This document shows, one piece after another, positions 30,951 to 42,000 of a stretch of 64,000 nt of DNA (position 1 is the first letter of the stretch; each line of letters begins with the position of its first letter). Under the pieces are notes generated by a model, which ran no database searches, was not told the DNA's origin, and was given only the letters and a program-made list of their open reading frames with translations. The translations under genes and the position numbers were made by a program. Source of the stretch: Stenocarpella maydis (lineage: Eukaryota > Ascomycota > Sordariomycetes > Diaporthales > Diaporthaceae); NCBI GenBank assembly GCA_002270565.1, contig NQMI01000054.1, positions 62,001-126,000 of the forward strand, read 5' to 3'.

Positions 30951-31052
30951 AACTCTGCAATCAGAAGTCCACCACTGTTCTAGTTGCTGTTCTTATTACA
31001 TAAGGTATCGATTTCGGTAACGACTGGTAACGAGGGATGAAAAATTACAAGT

Positions 31053-33472
31053 CTAAAGTACATCTTTGCGAGGCCCATTGCGCCGATCTTTATCCTCCCG
31101 CATTGGTGTTGGTTTGGCTCCGCAGCTTCCAGTAAGCCTACTCCCTTCCTCAATGTCTCGGGCTCTTTGGTGCTCGAGCCGCTCCATGCTCCTATCTGAG
31201 TGGCAACTACTGCCGCATGAAATTATAGAAGGCTGTTCATATATGCTGCTCAAGCTTATAATGTCATCAGCCATGCTGTCGGTCGCATCTGTGTTATGCC
31301 CTCCGAGATGCCATGTCTCAAGAGCCCATGGCCTACTCAGAGCCACACTCTCGCTCTCAGCGCGAACCACCCAGCTCTGGCCTGGTGAGATATGAGTCTC
31401 GGATCCGCTGTCTGATGGGTCTGATGCTGAGAGTTGCAACAATCTGAATTGCTCGGACCAGCCTCTTGTGAAGACCTCGAAACGCCAATTTTCATCATCA
31501 GACCCAGGACCAGGTAAACTTTTGACATATCGCAACGACTTTTCTGATGACGGGTCTGAACCCAGGACGGACGACGGGTCGGACGGAGAGTCTACGTCGG
31601 CCACAGAAAAGGGTGTAGCCGGGATAGACGGCGGGTCGGACGGCGGGTCGACGTCGGCTATAGAAAAGGGTGTAGCCGGGACAGACGGCGGGTCGGACGG
31701 CGGGTCGACGTCGGCCACAGAAAAGGGTGTAGCCGGGACAGACGTAAGATCACCCTGGGGCTGCTGAGTCTGAGCGGTCTCAAATGATGTCGAGGATGGT
31801 GGATATTCGGATCCTGCGGGCGGGGGCGGGCCGCGAATAGTATATCCGCTGTCGCTCATCCTGCGCTTCTTGTTCTCAGGGAAGGCCATCGGGCTTGCGA
31901 TTCGCTTTCGGCAGTGGTTCGGGTCAGACTCAAAATGCTGCAAGGAGTAATTGAGCACCAAATAATTGATGACCTTCTGTGCTGTCCACCGATCCTCTGC
32001 TGCATATGCAAGCGTCCCGCGAAGTAGTTTGCTAAACTTGGGATCAACTTCGCTCAAGTGAGGAAGAACCACGTTAAACATATATCGCACTTGCTCCTCA
32101 TGCGAGCGGTAAAGCTTAACTGTGGTATAGGGGCCTGTGATAAGATAATAGACGAGCATTCCAATGGAGTATACGTCGACCTTCTCATCTTGTGGCTGTC
32201 CGCTTAGGACCTCTGGAGCTACGAACCCGAGAGTGCCAGAACACGATGCCGTACCGCATCGTTCCAAAAGGCCCAGGTCGATTATTTTAGCCACCCATCG
32301 ACTCTTGTCAGGATATAGGCGAATGTTTGCCGGGCTGAAATCCTTATGCACGACGCCCTGACTGTGGAGAAAGGCAGCAAAGCTGAATAGCTGCAAGGTG
32401 ATATCGACAGGATCAAGTATTGGAAGTGGACCTTCTGGCCATGGGTTGTCGGTATTTCGAAGAATATAGTCCACTAGACTGTAGGGGATGTACTCAAGGA
32501 TCTCCCAAGGCTGCGCAGAACCGCCCTGCATATAGGCAATGTCGATACCAGCGGCAAGGTGTGGCTGTTGACAATATTTTCTTAGTTCGAGTAAATGCAA
32601 TCAGTGGTAGGATGACTCACATGGGAATATGTTGTGTACGCCTCAAATTCCTTACGAATTGCTTCATTCTTGGCTTTAGCATCGCTGGATGAGCCGTCCC
32701 ATAACTTCAATTTCTTGGCGCAGAATAGGGATCCATCGCCAACTCTCCTGACCATAAACACGGTGCCAAAACTACCAGATCCATCCGTCACTGACAGGTT
32801 CGGCAGCAAGGTATACACAGTGCCGTCCAATGTCACGCGGGAAGCTTCATCCACAGTAGCTAATCCGCTGTCAAGCCTAGGCCAATGAAATTCCAAAGAT
32901 TCAATCGCCTGACGATCCATATCTTGGATGTGTTGATCGTACGACTCTCGTTCTCGGCGGTTGAGGATAGGCAGCCAAAGGCGGAATGAGAACTTTGCAT
33001 GACGGACAATAGCGTAGGACGAGATGGTATCCATATCTCCCCTATGTAGGCAGATAGTATCAGAAGTTTCTTCGCCGTGTTGTATGTACAGGGCGTTATC
33101 AGATTCGTTTGTGATCCGCAGAAGGGGCCTGGTGTCTTTTGCGACCATAACAAAGTCGATGCTAAGGCATTTCTTGCTAATTCCGTATCGATTGTTCCTG
33201 GCGACCTTGAAGTCCACGAGATCAGTGTTACTCCCGATTATCCAGCGGTCGGCACGTTTGCGCATTACTGCGAAGGAAATGCCGAAGATAGGTGCCAAGA
33301 TTTCCATGTTTTTGGGGAGTCCACCCCTCCATGCAGTACGTGAGCAAGGAGGTTGGTAAACAAATTTATTATTGATACCTTTACCCAGCTGAAGGAGTTC
33401 GTCGGTGCCACCGCCCTCAAAGCAGGCCATCATGAACGCAATGTCACCTAGAGAAGGGGATGGGGAGACCAT
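31053..33472 (-). CDS. FHA-domain serine/threonine protein kinase, about 787 aa
   Basis: Exons 33472-32621 and 32564-31053 join across a 56-bp intron (donor GTGAGT, acceptor CAACAG) inside the kinase domain. Residues about 70-150 resemble an FHA phosphothreonine-binding domain (DRWIIGSN, GISKKCLSI). The kinase follows: glycine loop DGSGSFGTVF (230-239), Lys253/254 in CAKKLKL, KEFEAY helix, HKDFSPAN (357-364), metal-binding DLG (380-382) instead of DFG, and APE (400-402). Essential catalytic residues are present. The tail contains three copies of a Pro/Asp/Ser repeat (SVPATPFSVADVDPPSDPP, DNA about 31,580-31,745). A possible 72-bp in-frame intron (GTACTG to CGCAG, near 33,265-33,338) would shorten the protein to 763 residues. 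FHA-kinases usually act in checkpoint or stress signalling; this one is not an obvious orthologue of Rad53 or Dun1. Confidence 0.82.
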
Positions 33473-33607
33473 TGTGGTGAATGAATACACAGTAAGTTTG
33501 AATCCGCAAAGGGTACTAGGTAACGTCTTTGAATTCTGCTGAGGACAACTGTTTGAGGAAGTATAAAACCAAGCGGGATGGCCTTCAAATATTGGCGATA
33601 GAGCACC

Positions 33608-33693
33608 TGGGTAGCCACACAGAAACGAGCATCCAAACTCTGGCAAACTCCGGGGACCACTGGGTAGCCACACAGAAACGAGCATTCAAACTC
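33608..33693. repeat. 33-bp direct repeat upstream of the FHA-kinase gene
   Basis: A segment beginning TGGGTAGCCACACAGAAACG occurs at 33,608-33,640 and 33,661-33,693 with one C/T difference. It lies 140-220 bases upstream of the kinase start, within its likely promoter. Confidence 0.8.
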
Positions 33694-33862
33694 CGGCGAG
33701 GGGGCTCGCCAGGGGGCCCAAAGTAGCCAATGAATCATAATTAAGGGGCATGTCACGTCACAGAGATATGCAGCATGGGGTGGGATAATAGCGTATTCTC
33801 ATAACATGGGTATAGCGCTTGCGATGCATCATGCAACACCCCGCAACTCCCCACAGATGACC

Positions 33863-34788
33863 TCAACGCGGTAAGCCCCTCCCTCCTTGTGCCCTCTCGG
33901 TTAGTTGCTGCAAGCGGGCACTGCGGCGTCGTTCTGAAGGCTCTGGCCTTGGCTTCAGGGGGGAGGAGCGTCCCTTCGCCACTTTACCGCCTTTCTGTTT
34001 CCTCTGCGCCAGATTCCTGGGGGACTGATGCTTGCGAGCTCTCAGCACTCTGTTCGATTGTGCTGATGATACTGGCTTTGGTGACAGATGATGAGGCTGC
34101 CGCTTAGCTGATTGCTGTTGCCGTATCTAAAAAGGATCAGTAAACAACGGACTGGGTGCTGGGTCGGATAATGCCATACATTATACTCATGTTGATACCT
34201 ATGTGGCTTTAGTGCTTCGACCTCACACTTCCAGTATTGTTGGTTAGTGATGTGCTGTCGTGCCTCCCGGATTTGTTTGCTGAACCCCAGCTTCTGAGCA
34301 ACGCAATATAAACTGCTGATGTTCTCTCGCCACTGGATTGCTGTCCTGGCATTCTCGGCCCGTTTGATTATATTTGCTTGAAGTTGTGTCAAACTTCCTT
34401 CCACGTATTGGCACATTCTCCCAATTTGCTCTGTGTTATCTATGTTGAGCTTATCGCTTATAAGCTCCAATGCATCCTCATATGGCTGCATTACGGCTTG
34501 GATTATTTCCTTTATTAGGAATTCCACAAGTGCGTGAGTTTCCACTGACCAGTAGTGGATGTCTTGTATCGTCTGGCGAAGGGTGTCAACCTCCTTCTTT
34601 TGGAACCATGCTGAGATTTGTTTGCATTCAAACTTGAATGAGTGTGCCGGATGTTCTCCATCAAATTCAACTTCAGGTGTCTGATCCTCGCGATCCCTTA
34701 CAACCTGGTCAAGCTGGGTGAGTGCGTGGTTGACGAGTTTGTCCAGGTAAGCGGCATTAAGCTGACGGCCGAGATCCTCAGGAGACAT
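33863..34788 (-). CDS. Hypothetical helical protein with basic RRSARL tail, 290 aa
   Basis: Exons 34788-34180 and 34126-33863 join in phase 0 across a 53-bp intron (donor GTATGG, branch CTGAT, acceptor TTTAG). Without this splice the frame ends 28 codons later; with it, a basic tail follows naturally (IRQQQSAKRQPHHLSPKP, SPLKPRPEPSERRRSARL). Residues 1-200 are almost wholly alpha-helical (AAYLDKLVNHALTQLDQVV, EDALELISDKLNID, LTQLQANIIKRAENARTAIQ). No family is recognised. The tail motif resembles that of the 131-residue protein at 12992. It is transcribed in the same direction as the FHA-kinase gene, whose start lies 390 bases downstream of this gene's end. Confidence 0.65.
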
Positions 34789-36256
34789 ATTGTTTGATAA
34801 TAGGTGTACTTGTGCTCGGATGGATGTGCTCAGAGTCAGTCGTCTGCTGTATCGCAGGTAAGAATGGATCCGGAGGCGACAGTAGCGTAGTGTAGAGGAA
34901 ATGAAAACGGTGGTTGGTAGGTTACAGTGGCTGCCCGGCCCAGCACGCAATAAAACAAATTACTAATCTGCAATCGCCGGGAAAACTCCCTGGTCCATGT
35001 GTCTCGGTCTAACTTCCAATTATGATGATTATATGTGGCGTGACTTTTGGCATCATCGGAGATTTCCAGCGGTCAGAAACTTTCAGTAGGCCCGCGCCCA
35101 CCTGATGCCGATCATGTCCCTTTCGACACGTCCAGCTGATCAGACTTGACTCAGAAACCTGGATCAAAAACCTGGATCAAAAACCTGGCTCAAAAACCTG
35201 GCTCAAAAACCTGGATCAAAACCTGGCTTGGAAATCCGGCTTGGAAACTAGCGGTCAGAAACTTTCAGTAGGCCCGCGCCCACCTGATACCAATCATATC
35301 CCTTTCAACACATCCAGCTGATTAAACTTGACTTAGAAACCTGGGTCCTGGCTCGAAAACCTGGCTCGGAAACCGGCTCGGAAACCCGGCACAGCCTCGA
35401 AGTGGAGCCATATTCGCCGGCCCAATTTATTGGCCAGCATATTTGGCCGAACCCCTTGATCCCACATGTCTCAAGCGAGCATGCGCTCTTGCTCCGACCT
35501 GGCCTACGATGAGACGTTACAGCCACATGCAGTCCCACAGCCAGATACAGCTCATCAATCCCGCCAGCTAGAAGCCCAACGAGCGATCTGCACTCCAGAT
35601 ACTCCAGCAGGAAAGGCTCCAGAGAAAAAGAAGCGTTTTCACGAATTGGCGCCGAAGATTCTGACGGTGGGGTTACGTCCAGCTTCCGCTGAAAATCGAT
35701 CATTGGGCATTTGGGCCAAACTCCGCTGGCGCTAGTGCCAATGCCTATTGGAATCTGGAATTGTTCCACTTATGGAGGGGTCAACTGGTCTTGATTCTGA
35801 AGCGCTATCGGCGTGGTGTTGAGGGTAACGTTAGCTGGGGCCCTCCGAGAGGTCTGCTATCTAGCTGGTCCCGGAGTTTACCCAGTCCCCAGGCTGAGCG
35901 TCAGTAACGATGTGACGATCGGTTTGCCGTGGGCAGAAACTTGTAGAGCTGATGTCAGTTGCACGCGAACTCCAGGCTGTCTGTTAAGGCGCCGTGGCTT
36001 TTGTTCTTGGCATTTGGATCCATCCTGAATTCGATTAGGGCCTAGCTGACCTGTTCGGTCTCTAAAAGACGCGGATGAAAACAGCAGGGCGACAGATGGT
36101 CCGGTACTCCCTAGACGCGTTGTATATGCTAATGATGCTGGCTGTGGGTATACCATTTACTGGCGTCAATGTATGGTATTGATTTGTGATGGACAGGCAA
36201 TTGTTCTTCAACCAGTATACTATATATATTGGAGGGAAGATAAAAATACTAGGTCC
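34789..36256. other. Intergenic, duplicated and mutated segment
   Basis: Contains the duplication at 35,068-35,345. Two opposing open frames at 35,305-35,769 overlap each other with no recognisable domain, and I do not call either. The remainder has no visible feature. Confidence 0.45.
35068..35345. repeat. Tandem duplication (182-bp period) with RIP-like changes, plus 14-bp repeats
   Basis: The block beginning AGCGGTCAGAAACTTTCAGT is present at 35,068 and 35,250. Through CCTGAT...GACTTAGAAACC the second copy differs from the first almost only by G-to-A or C-to-T (GCCGATC/ACCAATC, CATGTCC/CATATCC, TTCGACACG/TTCAACACA, GATCAG/GATTAA, GACTCAG/GACTTAG). Between the copies, 35,155-35,225 holds about five units of a 14-bp repeat, AAAAACCTGG(A/C)TCA. 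Confidence 0.85.
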
Positions 36257-37360
36257 CTAGGTATATAGTCTATCTCGAAGCGCCATACCTTCCTTCGGCC
36301 ACAACAATATAAAGATATCTGCACTCTCGTCTGCCACTAAAGAAATTGCCATTGAGATACAGCTTGTATACCCATTTCTTTTTTGAATATCCATCTGATA
36401 GACTGGAGTGGCGAAAACTGCATCTGCAAGCTCTGAACCAAAAAAGCTACCGATCTTATCAAGGCGGCACTCCCGGAGGAGGAGGCGAGGGTAAGGAGTA
36501 ATCTTCTGGCCATTTGGCTGATATAGATACCGAACACCATGCTCCGTCTCTAGCTGTGCTCCAAACAACTCCTGGGCGATATGCTCAACTTTGCTGCTTG
36601 TAACCTCTATCTTGACCAGATAATTTGTAAAGTCTTGATAAGGAAGTGCCATTGAAATTGCCGCTCCTAGTGCGGAAGAGTTGTCGGGCAAAGTCTGTCT
36701 GATAATAGCCCTAGCGAGATATGGAGGGAAGATAGAGGCGCATTCGGCAACGGAGGCATATTTGAGGACGTGTCGGTCTTCGGAGAAAAATTCGATCGGA
36801 TTAAGGACACCAGCGCTCGTCAAAGCGGAGGTGGGAAAGCGTTGTGTTGTTGCGAATGGTACTCGTGGAGTTTGTTGCGGAGTGAGTTGGCTCGTTGAAG
36901 AGTCTGGGCCTGCACTTCGTGTCTCGCTCTGCTGTGAGCGTTCCCTTGCTAGTTGATTGTCTCCGGTGCCCTGGGAGCCCTCTGCGAGTTCTCTTCCATT
37001 GCCTCGGCTTGCAGGTTGAGATGCCCGTTCGAACCGCTGCCGTTGTTCAGGCCCTATTTGTTCGTTAAGTTTTTGCGCTAGTGATTTCCGTGATTCGATG
37101 CTTTGCTCTTCTACACGTTCTAGAAGACGTCGGCGTTTTGCTCTGCCCGAAACGTGGCCAGTAGATTCCGTCGCTCTTTTTACCAGGACGTAGGCAGTCC
37201 AGGCAGGCACGCCGCCGCAGTCGTAAAAGATTCTCTCCGTCGTGTTCTCATTAGCTTCCTTTAAATTCTTTAATGCTTCGGGCAATGATCGTGGGAGCTT
37301 CCGCCGATGTTGAATCTCCTCGAGGAATTCGTTAATATTCTCATCTTGTTTGGGATTCAT
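36257..37360 (-). CDS. Hypothetical protein, 367 aa
   Basis: Single exon. The N-terminus is helical and charged (INEFLEEIQHRRKLPRSLPE). A disordered Gln/Arg/Ser-rich middle (residues about 90-175) follows, and then a folded C-terminal domain of about 180 residues (EFFSEDRHVLKYASVAECAS, LPYQDFTNYLVKIEVTSSKV, PRLLLRECRLDKIGSFFGSE, ADIFILLWPKEGMALRDRL). No family motif is seen. Early Cys-Gly-Gly-Val-Pro-Ala-Trp (YDCGGVPAWTAYVLVKR) may mark a small helical domain. It marks the right edge of the accessory gene group. Confidence 0.6.
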   Translation of the reverse strand: MNPKQDENINEFLEEIQHRRKLPRSLPEALKNLKEANENTTERIFYDCGGVPAWTAYVLVKRATESTGHVSGRAKRRRLLERVEEQSIESRKSLAQKLNEQIGPEQRQRFERASQPASRGNGRELAEGSQGTGDNQLARERSQQSETRSAGPDSSTSQLTPQQTPRVPFATTQRFPTSALTSAGVLNPIEFFSEDRHVLKYASVAECASIFPPYLARAIIRQTLPDNSSALGAAISMALPYQDFTNYLVKIEVTSSKVEHIAQELFGAQLETEHGVRYLYQPNGQKITPYPRLLLRECRLDKIGSFFGSELADAVFATPVYQMDIQKRNGYTSCISMAISLVADESADIFILLWPKEGMALRDRLYT

Positions 37361-39000
37361 TGCCGGTCATATTTGGTTGCATAAAGCAGAAGCTGCCTGC
37401 GCTGCATGTCTCGTTCAGGACAGCACTAGCTCTTGGGCGGCCAGGTGCCGCCGGCATGAAGATGACATAATAATTGCTTATTAAGCACATCTCCCAGCGC
37501 ACCAAGAACCCAAGCGTTCAGACCCGCCCCATAGGCCTGTTCTGCACTGCCACCAGAGCCACCGAGATTACTAAGAAACCTCGGTCCCCAGGATTGTGGA
37601 CACGTTGAAATTTGGAGTGCAGCCAACCGGAAACCGGGATATCTGTCCGCCTGGGTGCCCAGGTGCCACGTACCTGGGGAAGGGCTGGCTGGCCCGAGCT
37701 CGGGCTCACGGCTTCAGGGGCAAGTCTAACCGAGCCCAGCCTCTCACACTGACGCTCACGTTATAGGTCCACCCTACCTCACTTTATCACAGCCCTCAAG
37801 ATTATTCCGTATCCAGGAGCAGCTCAGCACGGGAGATGAATATATAGGTAGTCTTGCGGTGATGCTGACGATATCCCGGCCCACTCTGCATTTGCTGGTA
37901 CTCAAATTCGATTTCATTATTTTAATTCCGTGGGGCTCTCTACGGGTTACTGGTTAAACTCATCGTTAGGTCTTCCCGCGTCCACACCCGCTGCATTACA
38001 TTAGCTCATAGCCCTTGAGTGCTGTCCCAAAGACTGACCAAAATCACCAAGCGTAGGACTTTAAGGCTTCAGCTATATTAGATTATGTATGAACCCACTA
38101 TCTGCTGGCCACAATCTTGTAGGATTTAGTGAGTCTCTTTGAAATTCAAGACTTATGCGTGACATTCGCTCACCCGCCCGGCCATGAAAGCAAGGTCCAG
38201 ACACGTCACTGGGATGGGGGCTGGATTAATCAGCGCCCAGATCTTAACACCCGGTCCGTATACCGCCTTGATTGTTAATCAATCTAATCTAATGTCCACA
38301 ATACCTCCGATAAGGCCGAAAGGGCACTATACTGCGGCGTGACATGAGGCTCTGGACGTCAATGCGGTGACCCACGCCTATACGAGCTAGGTTGGCAGCC
38401 GCTCTGCAAAAAAAGCCGCTGGTGACTCCAAGTCTCATCAAAACCCTTCTTGTTAGCATCGCAATTGTTTCACAACAAAACCACGTGTGGTTGATTTTTA
38501 TTACACTTAAAGGTTAAGGAGAAGTATCTAATTTGAACTATGTTAATATTTATGCTAGTATTGATGGTTGTGGTGGTGAAATAGCTGGTTTAGTTGCGTG
38601 GTCCGGATTCTGGTACTTAGCTAGCGGCAGTTTCTTTTGCAGAGCGGCTGGTTGGGTTGGCCCGCTCCAAGTCTAGCATTTGTAATGCTGGTTGCCCAGC
38701 GTGGTTTAGCTGAAATATGGATGATGACGTGCGATTCGCTCACCGTCTTACCCGCCTGGGCGTCTACCATAGATAGCACTCCCTCTGTAGTTGTCGTTAC
38801 TGAACGTGCGCCCTTTCTTTCTAGCATCCGCCTCCTTTTTCTTTAAGAAGGCGCTGCCAAAACGAGGCCTGGCTTTCCGCCACGAGCCCAACTGATGAAG
38901 TGCACGAGGAGGTGCGTGTGAGAATTTCACCACGGTGACCCTTTTCATCTAGAATCTCTCCATAACAACCCTCCTCTCTGGTGTCCATGACCCATACACA
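37361..39000. other. Intergenic, transition to the repeat-poor half
   Basis: No gene supported over 1.6 kb. The first part is the promoter of the 36257 gene. The last several hundred bases probably regulate the ABC transporter. Composition changes here: neither tandem arrays nor decayed repeats are evident to the right. Confidence 0.45.
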
Positions 39001-42000
39001 ATGTGGGGCACGACCGTAGACGAGGCCAAGTTGGCGAGGTCCGACAGCCGCCAGCTGAACCAGTGGCACAACGAGATCCAGACAAACACGGCTGGGGCAT
39101 CTGCAACGCACAATATTCCTGGCGACTCCGGGTCAAGTTCCGACGAGGCCCTAGAAGGGACATGGGGTGAGCGCGACGTGATGGTGCCCGATGAGGGCCG
39201 GGCGATGCAAGACTTCGAAGCCCTACGGAGAGAGCTCACCGACCTGTCCAGATCGCGATCAAGAGCCAGCCAAGCCACCAGAGGCACCAGGAGAACAGCA
39301 TCACGACCTCGACCGCCTTCAGCCGTCAGGGACGACCTCGAGTCGACAGCCGGAGAGCCTGAGAAAGAGGGAAAAGAAGAAGTCGACTTCGAGCTAGAGG
39401 AGTTTATGCGGGAGGGCCACTTCGAGAAGCGCAAGGACGGGAAGTCGGCCAAGAAAGTGGGAGTCGTCTTCAAGAACCTCACTGTCAAGGGCGTCGGGGC
39501 GTCAGCAACCTTTGTCAAGACGCTACCGCAAGCCGTGCTCGGAACATTTGGTCCCGATTTGTATCGACTCATTTCCCGATTCATTCCTGCTATGCGGCTC
39601 AGATCTGGGGAGACGCGGATCCTCATCAATGACTTCACCGGTGTTGTCCGAGACGGCGAAATGATGCTGGTACTCGGGCGGCCAGGGTCTGGGTGCTCTA
39701 CGTTCTTGAAGGCCATTGCGAACAACCGAGAGTCGTACGCTTCTGTCACGGGAGACGTGTCTTATGGCGGCATTCCCGCCTGGAAGCAGAAGAAGAACTT
39801 CCGCGGCGAGGTCAACTATAACATGGAAGATGATGTGCATTTCGCAAACCTGAACGTGTGGCAGACATTTGTGTTTGCTTTGTACACCAAGACCAAAAAG
39901 AAGGCGAGAGAAGAGATACCGATCATTGCGGAGGCTCTGATGAAGGTCTTTGGGATCAGCCACACCAAGTACACTCGTGTCGGCGACGAGTATGTTAGGG
40001 GCGTTTCTGGTGGTGAACGAAAGCGCGTGTCGATTGCAGAGACGCTCGCCTCCAAGTCCACAGTTGTATGCTGGGACAACTCAACTCGTGGCTTGGATGC
40101 ATCCACGGCATTGGACTACGCCAGGTCGTTGAGGATCATGACCGACATCAGCAACCGCACGACACTGGTCACCCTGTACCAGGCCGGAGAGGGCATTTTT
40201 GAGCTGATGGACAAGGTCTTGGTCATCGATGCAGGGCGCTGCATATACCAGGGACCAGCAAGCGAGGCACGTCAATACTTTACCGATCTTGGCTTCAAAG
40301 CTCCAGAGCGCCAGACGACCGCCGATTTCTTGACAGCCGTTTCCGACCCGAACGAGCGCCAGTTCCGCGAAGGATGCGAGGCCAGCACACCCAAGACACC
40401 AGAAGAGCTCGAGAAGGCCTTCCGAGAGTCTCGTTTCTACAAGATGGTGGAGGAAGACATCCAGTCATACGAAGCTTATCTCAAGGAGACGGATCACACC
40501 GATGCGCGGGAGTTCGAACAAGCTGTTCGCGAAGACAAGTCAAGGACCGTCACCAAGGAGTCCAGCTACACGGTCAGTTTTGTACAGCAGGTCTTGGCCT
40601 GCACCAAGCGTGAATTCTGGCTCCTGCTCGGAGACACAACTACGCTGTACACGAAGCTTTTTATCATTATCAGTAACGGCCTCATTGTTGGCTCCCTCTT
40701 CTACGGACAGCCTCTCACCACAGAAGGGGCCTTCTCTAGGGGTGGATCCTTGTTCTTTTCCATCCTGTTCCTGGGCTGGCTGCAGCTCAGTGAGCTGATG
40801 AAGGCCGTCAGTGGTCGTGCTGTTGTGGCTCGCCACAAGGACTACGCCTTCTACCGACCCTCGGCTGTGAGCGTCGCCAGAATCGTTGCAGACTTTCCTG
40901 TCGTCCTCGTACAGGTCTGCATATTCACGCTTATCATGTATTTCATGAATGGCCTGGATGTCGTCGCCTCCAAGTTCTGGATATACCTCCTCTTCGTGTA
41001 CACAACGACTCTCTGCCTCACCTCGCTCTACCGGATGTTCGCCAGTTTGTCCCCGACCATCGATGATGCGGTTCGCTTTTCCGGTATCGCGCTCAACCTC
41101 CTCATCATCTACACAGGCTACGTTATCCCCCGTACGCAGCTTCTGTCGGACTACATCTGGTTCGGCTGGCTCTACTGGGTGAACCCAATCGCTTACAGCT
41201 TCGAGAGTGTCATGGCCAACGAATTCTCCGGTCGCGATATGGTGTGCGCGCCAAACCAGCTGGTGCCACAGGGCCCGGGGATCGACCCTGCCTTCCAGGG
41301 CTGCAGCCTCAGCGGTGCCGAGGTCAACTCGAGGTCTGTCAGCGGTGCGTCCTACTTGCAGACAACATACAACTACACTCGGGCCGACCTGTGGCGCAAC
41401 TTCGGAGTCGTCATAGCCTTTGCAGTGCTGTACATCATCATCACTATCTTCGCCACGGAGCACTTCTCGTTTACTAGCGGCGGGGGTGGCGCGCTGGTTT
41501 TCAAGAAGACAAAGAAGGCGAAGCGAGCCCTACAGAAGCAGCAAGCCACGGAAACGACGACAGATGCGGAAAAGGGGCCAAGTGGAGGACCCTCGGAGAA
41601 TTCAAGAGGAAGCAGTAGCACCACTGCCACTGAGGAGACCGAGGCGCTCGGGTCGATCTCGAGGAGTGAGAGCATCTTCACCTGGCAGGACGTGGAGTAT
41701 ACAGTCCCGTACCAAGGTGGCGAGCGCAAACTCCTGAACAAGGTCAGTGGCTACGCCAAACCAGGCCTGCTGGTAGCACTGGTGGGGGCTTCGGGCGCCG
41801 GAAAGACCACACTGTTGAATACTCTCGCTCAGCGTCAGCGCACAGGTGTCGTCTCAGGAGACATGCTGGTGGACGGCCGTCCTCTAGGCCTTGAGTTCCA
41901 GCGTGGCACAGGCTTCTGTGAGCAGATGGACATTCACGATGGGACGGCCACCATCCGCGAGGCATTAGAATTCTCTGCGATCCTCCGCCAGGACCGGAAC

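Noticed and set aside
35305..35769. 154-codon minus-strand frame
   Set aside because: It runs through the RIP-like duplicated block and is opposed by another frame of similar length; no domain could be recognised.
1..38600. A complete Starship transposon
   Set aside because: DUF3723 and the accessory character fit, but no DUF3435 captain, target site or element boundary was found, so only a possible link is reported.
40540..41463. 307-codon minus-strand frame inside the ABC transporter gene
   Set aside because: It is antisense to strongly conserved transporter sequence, rich in Asp/Glu/Arg as expected from reversed codons, and has no domain.
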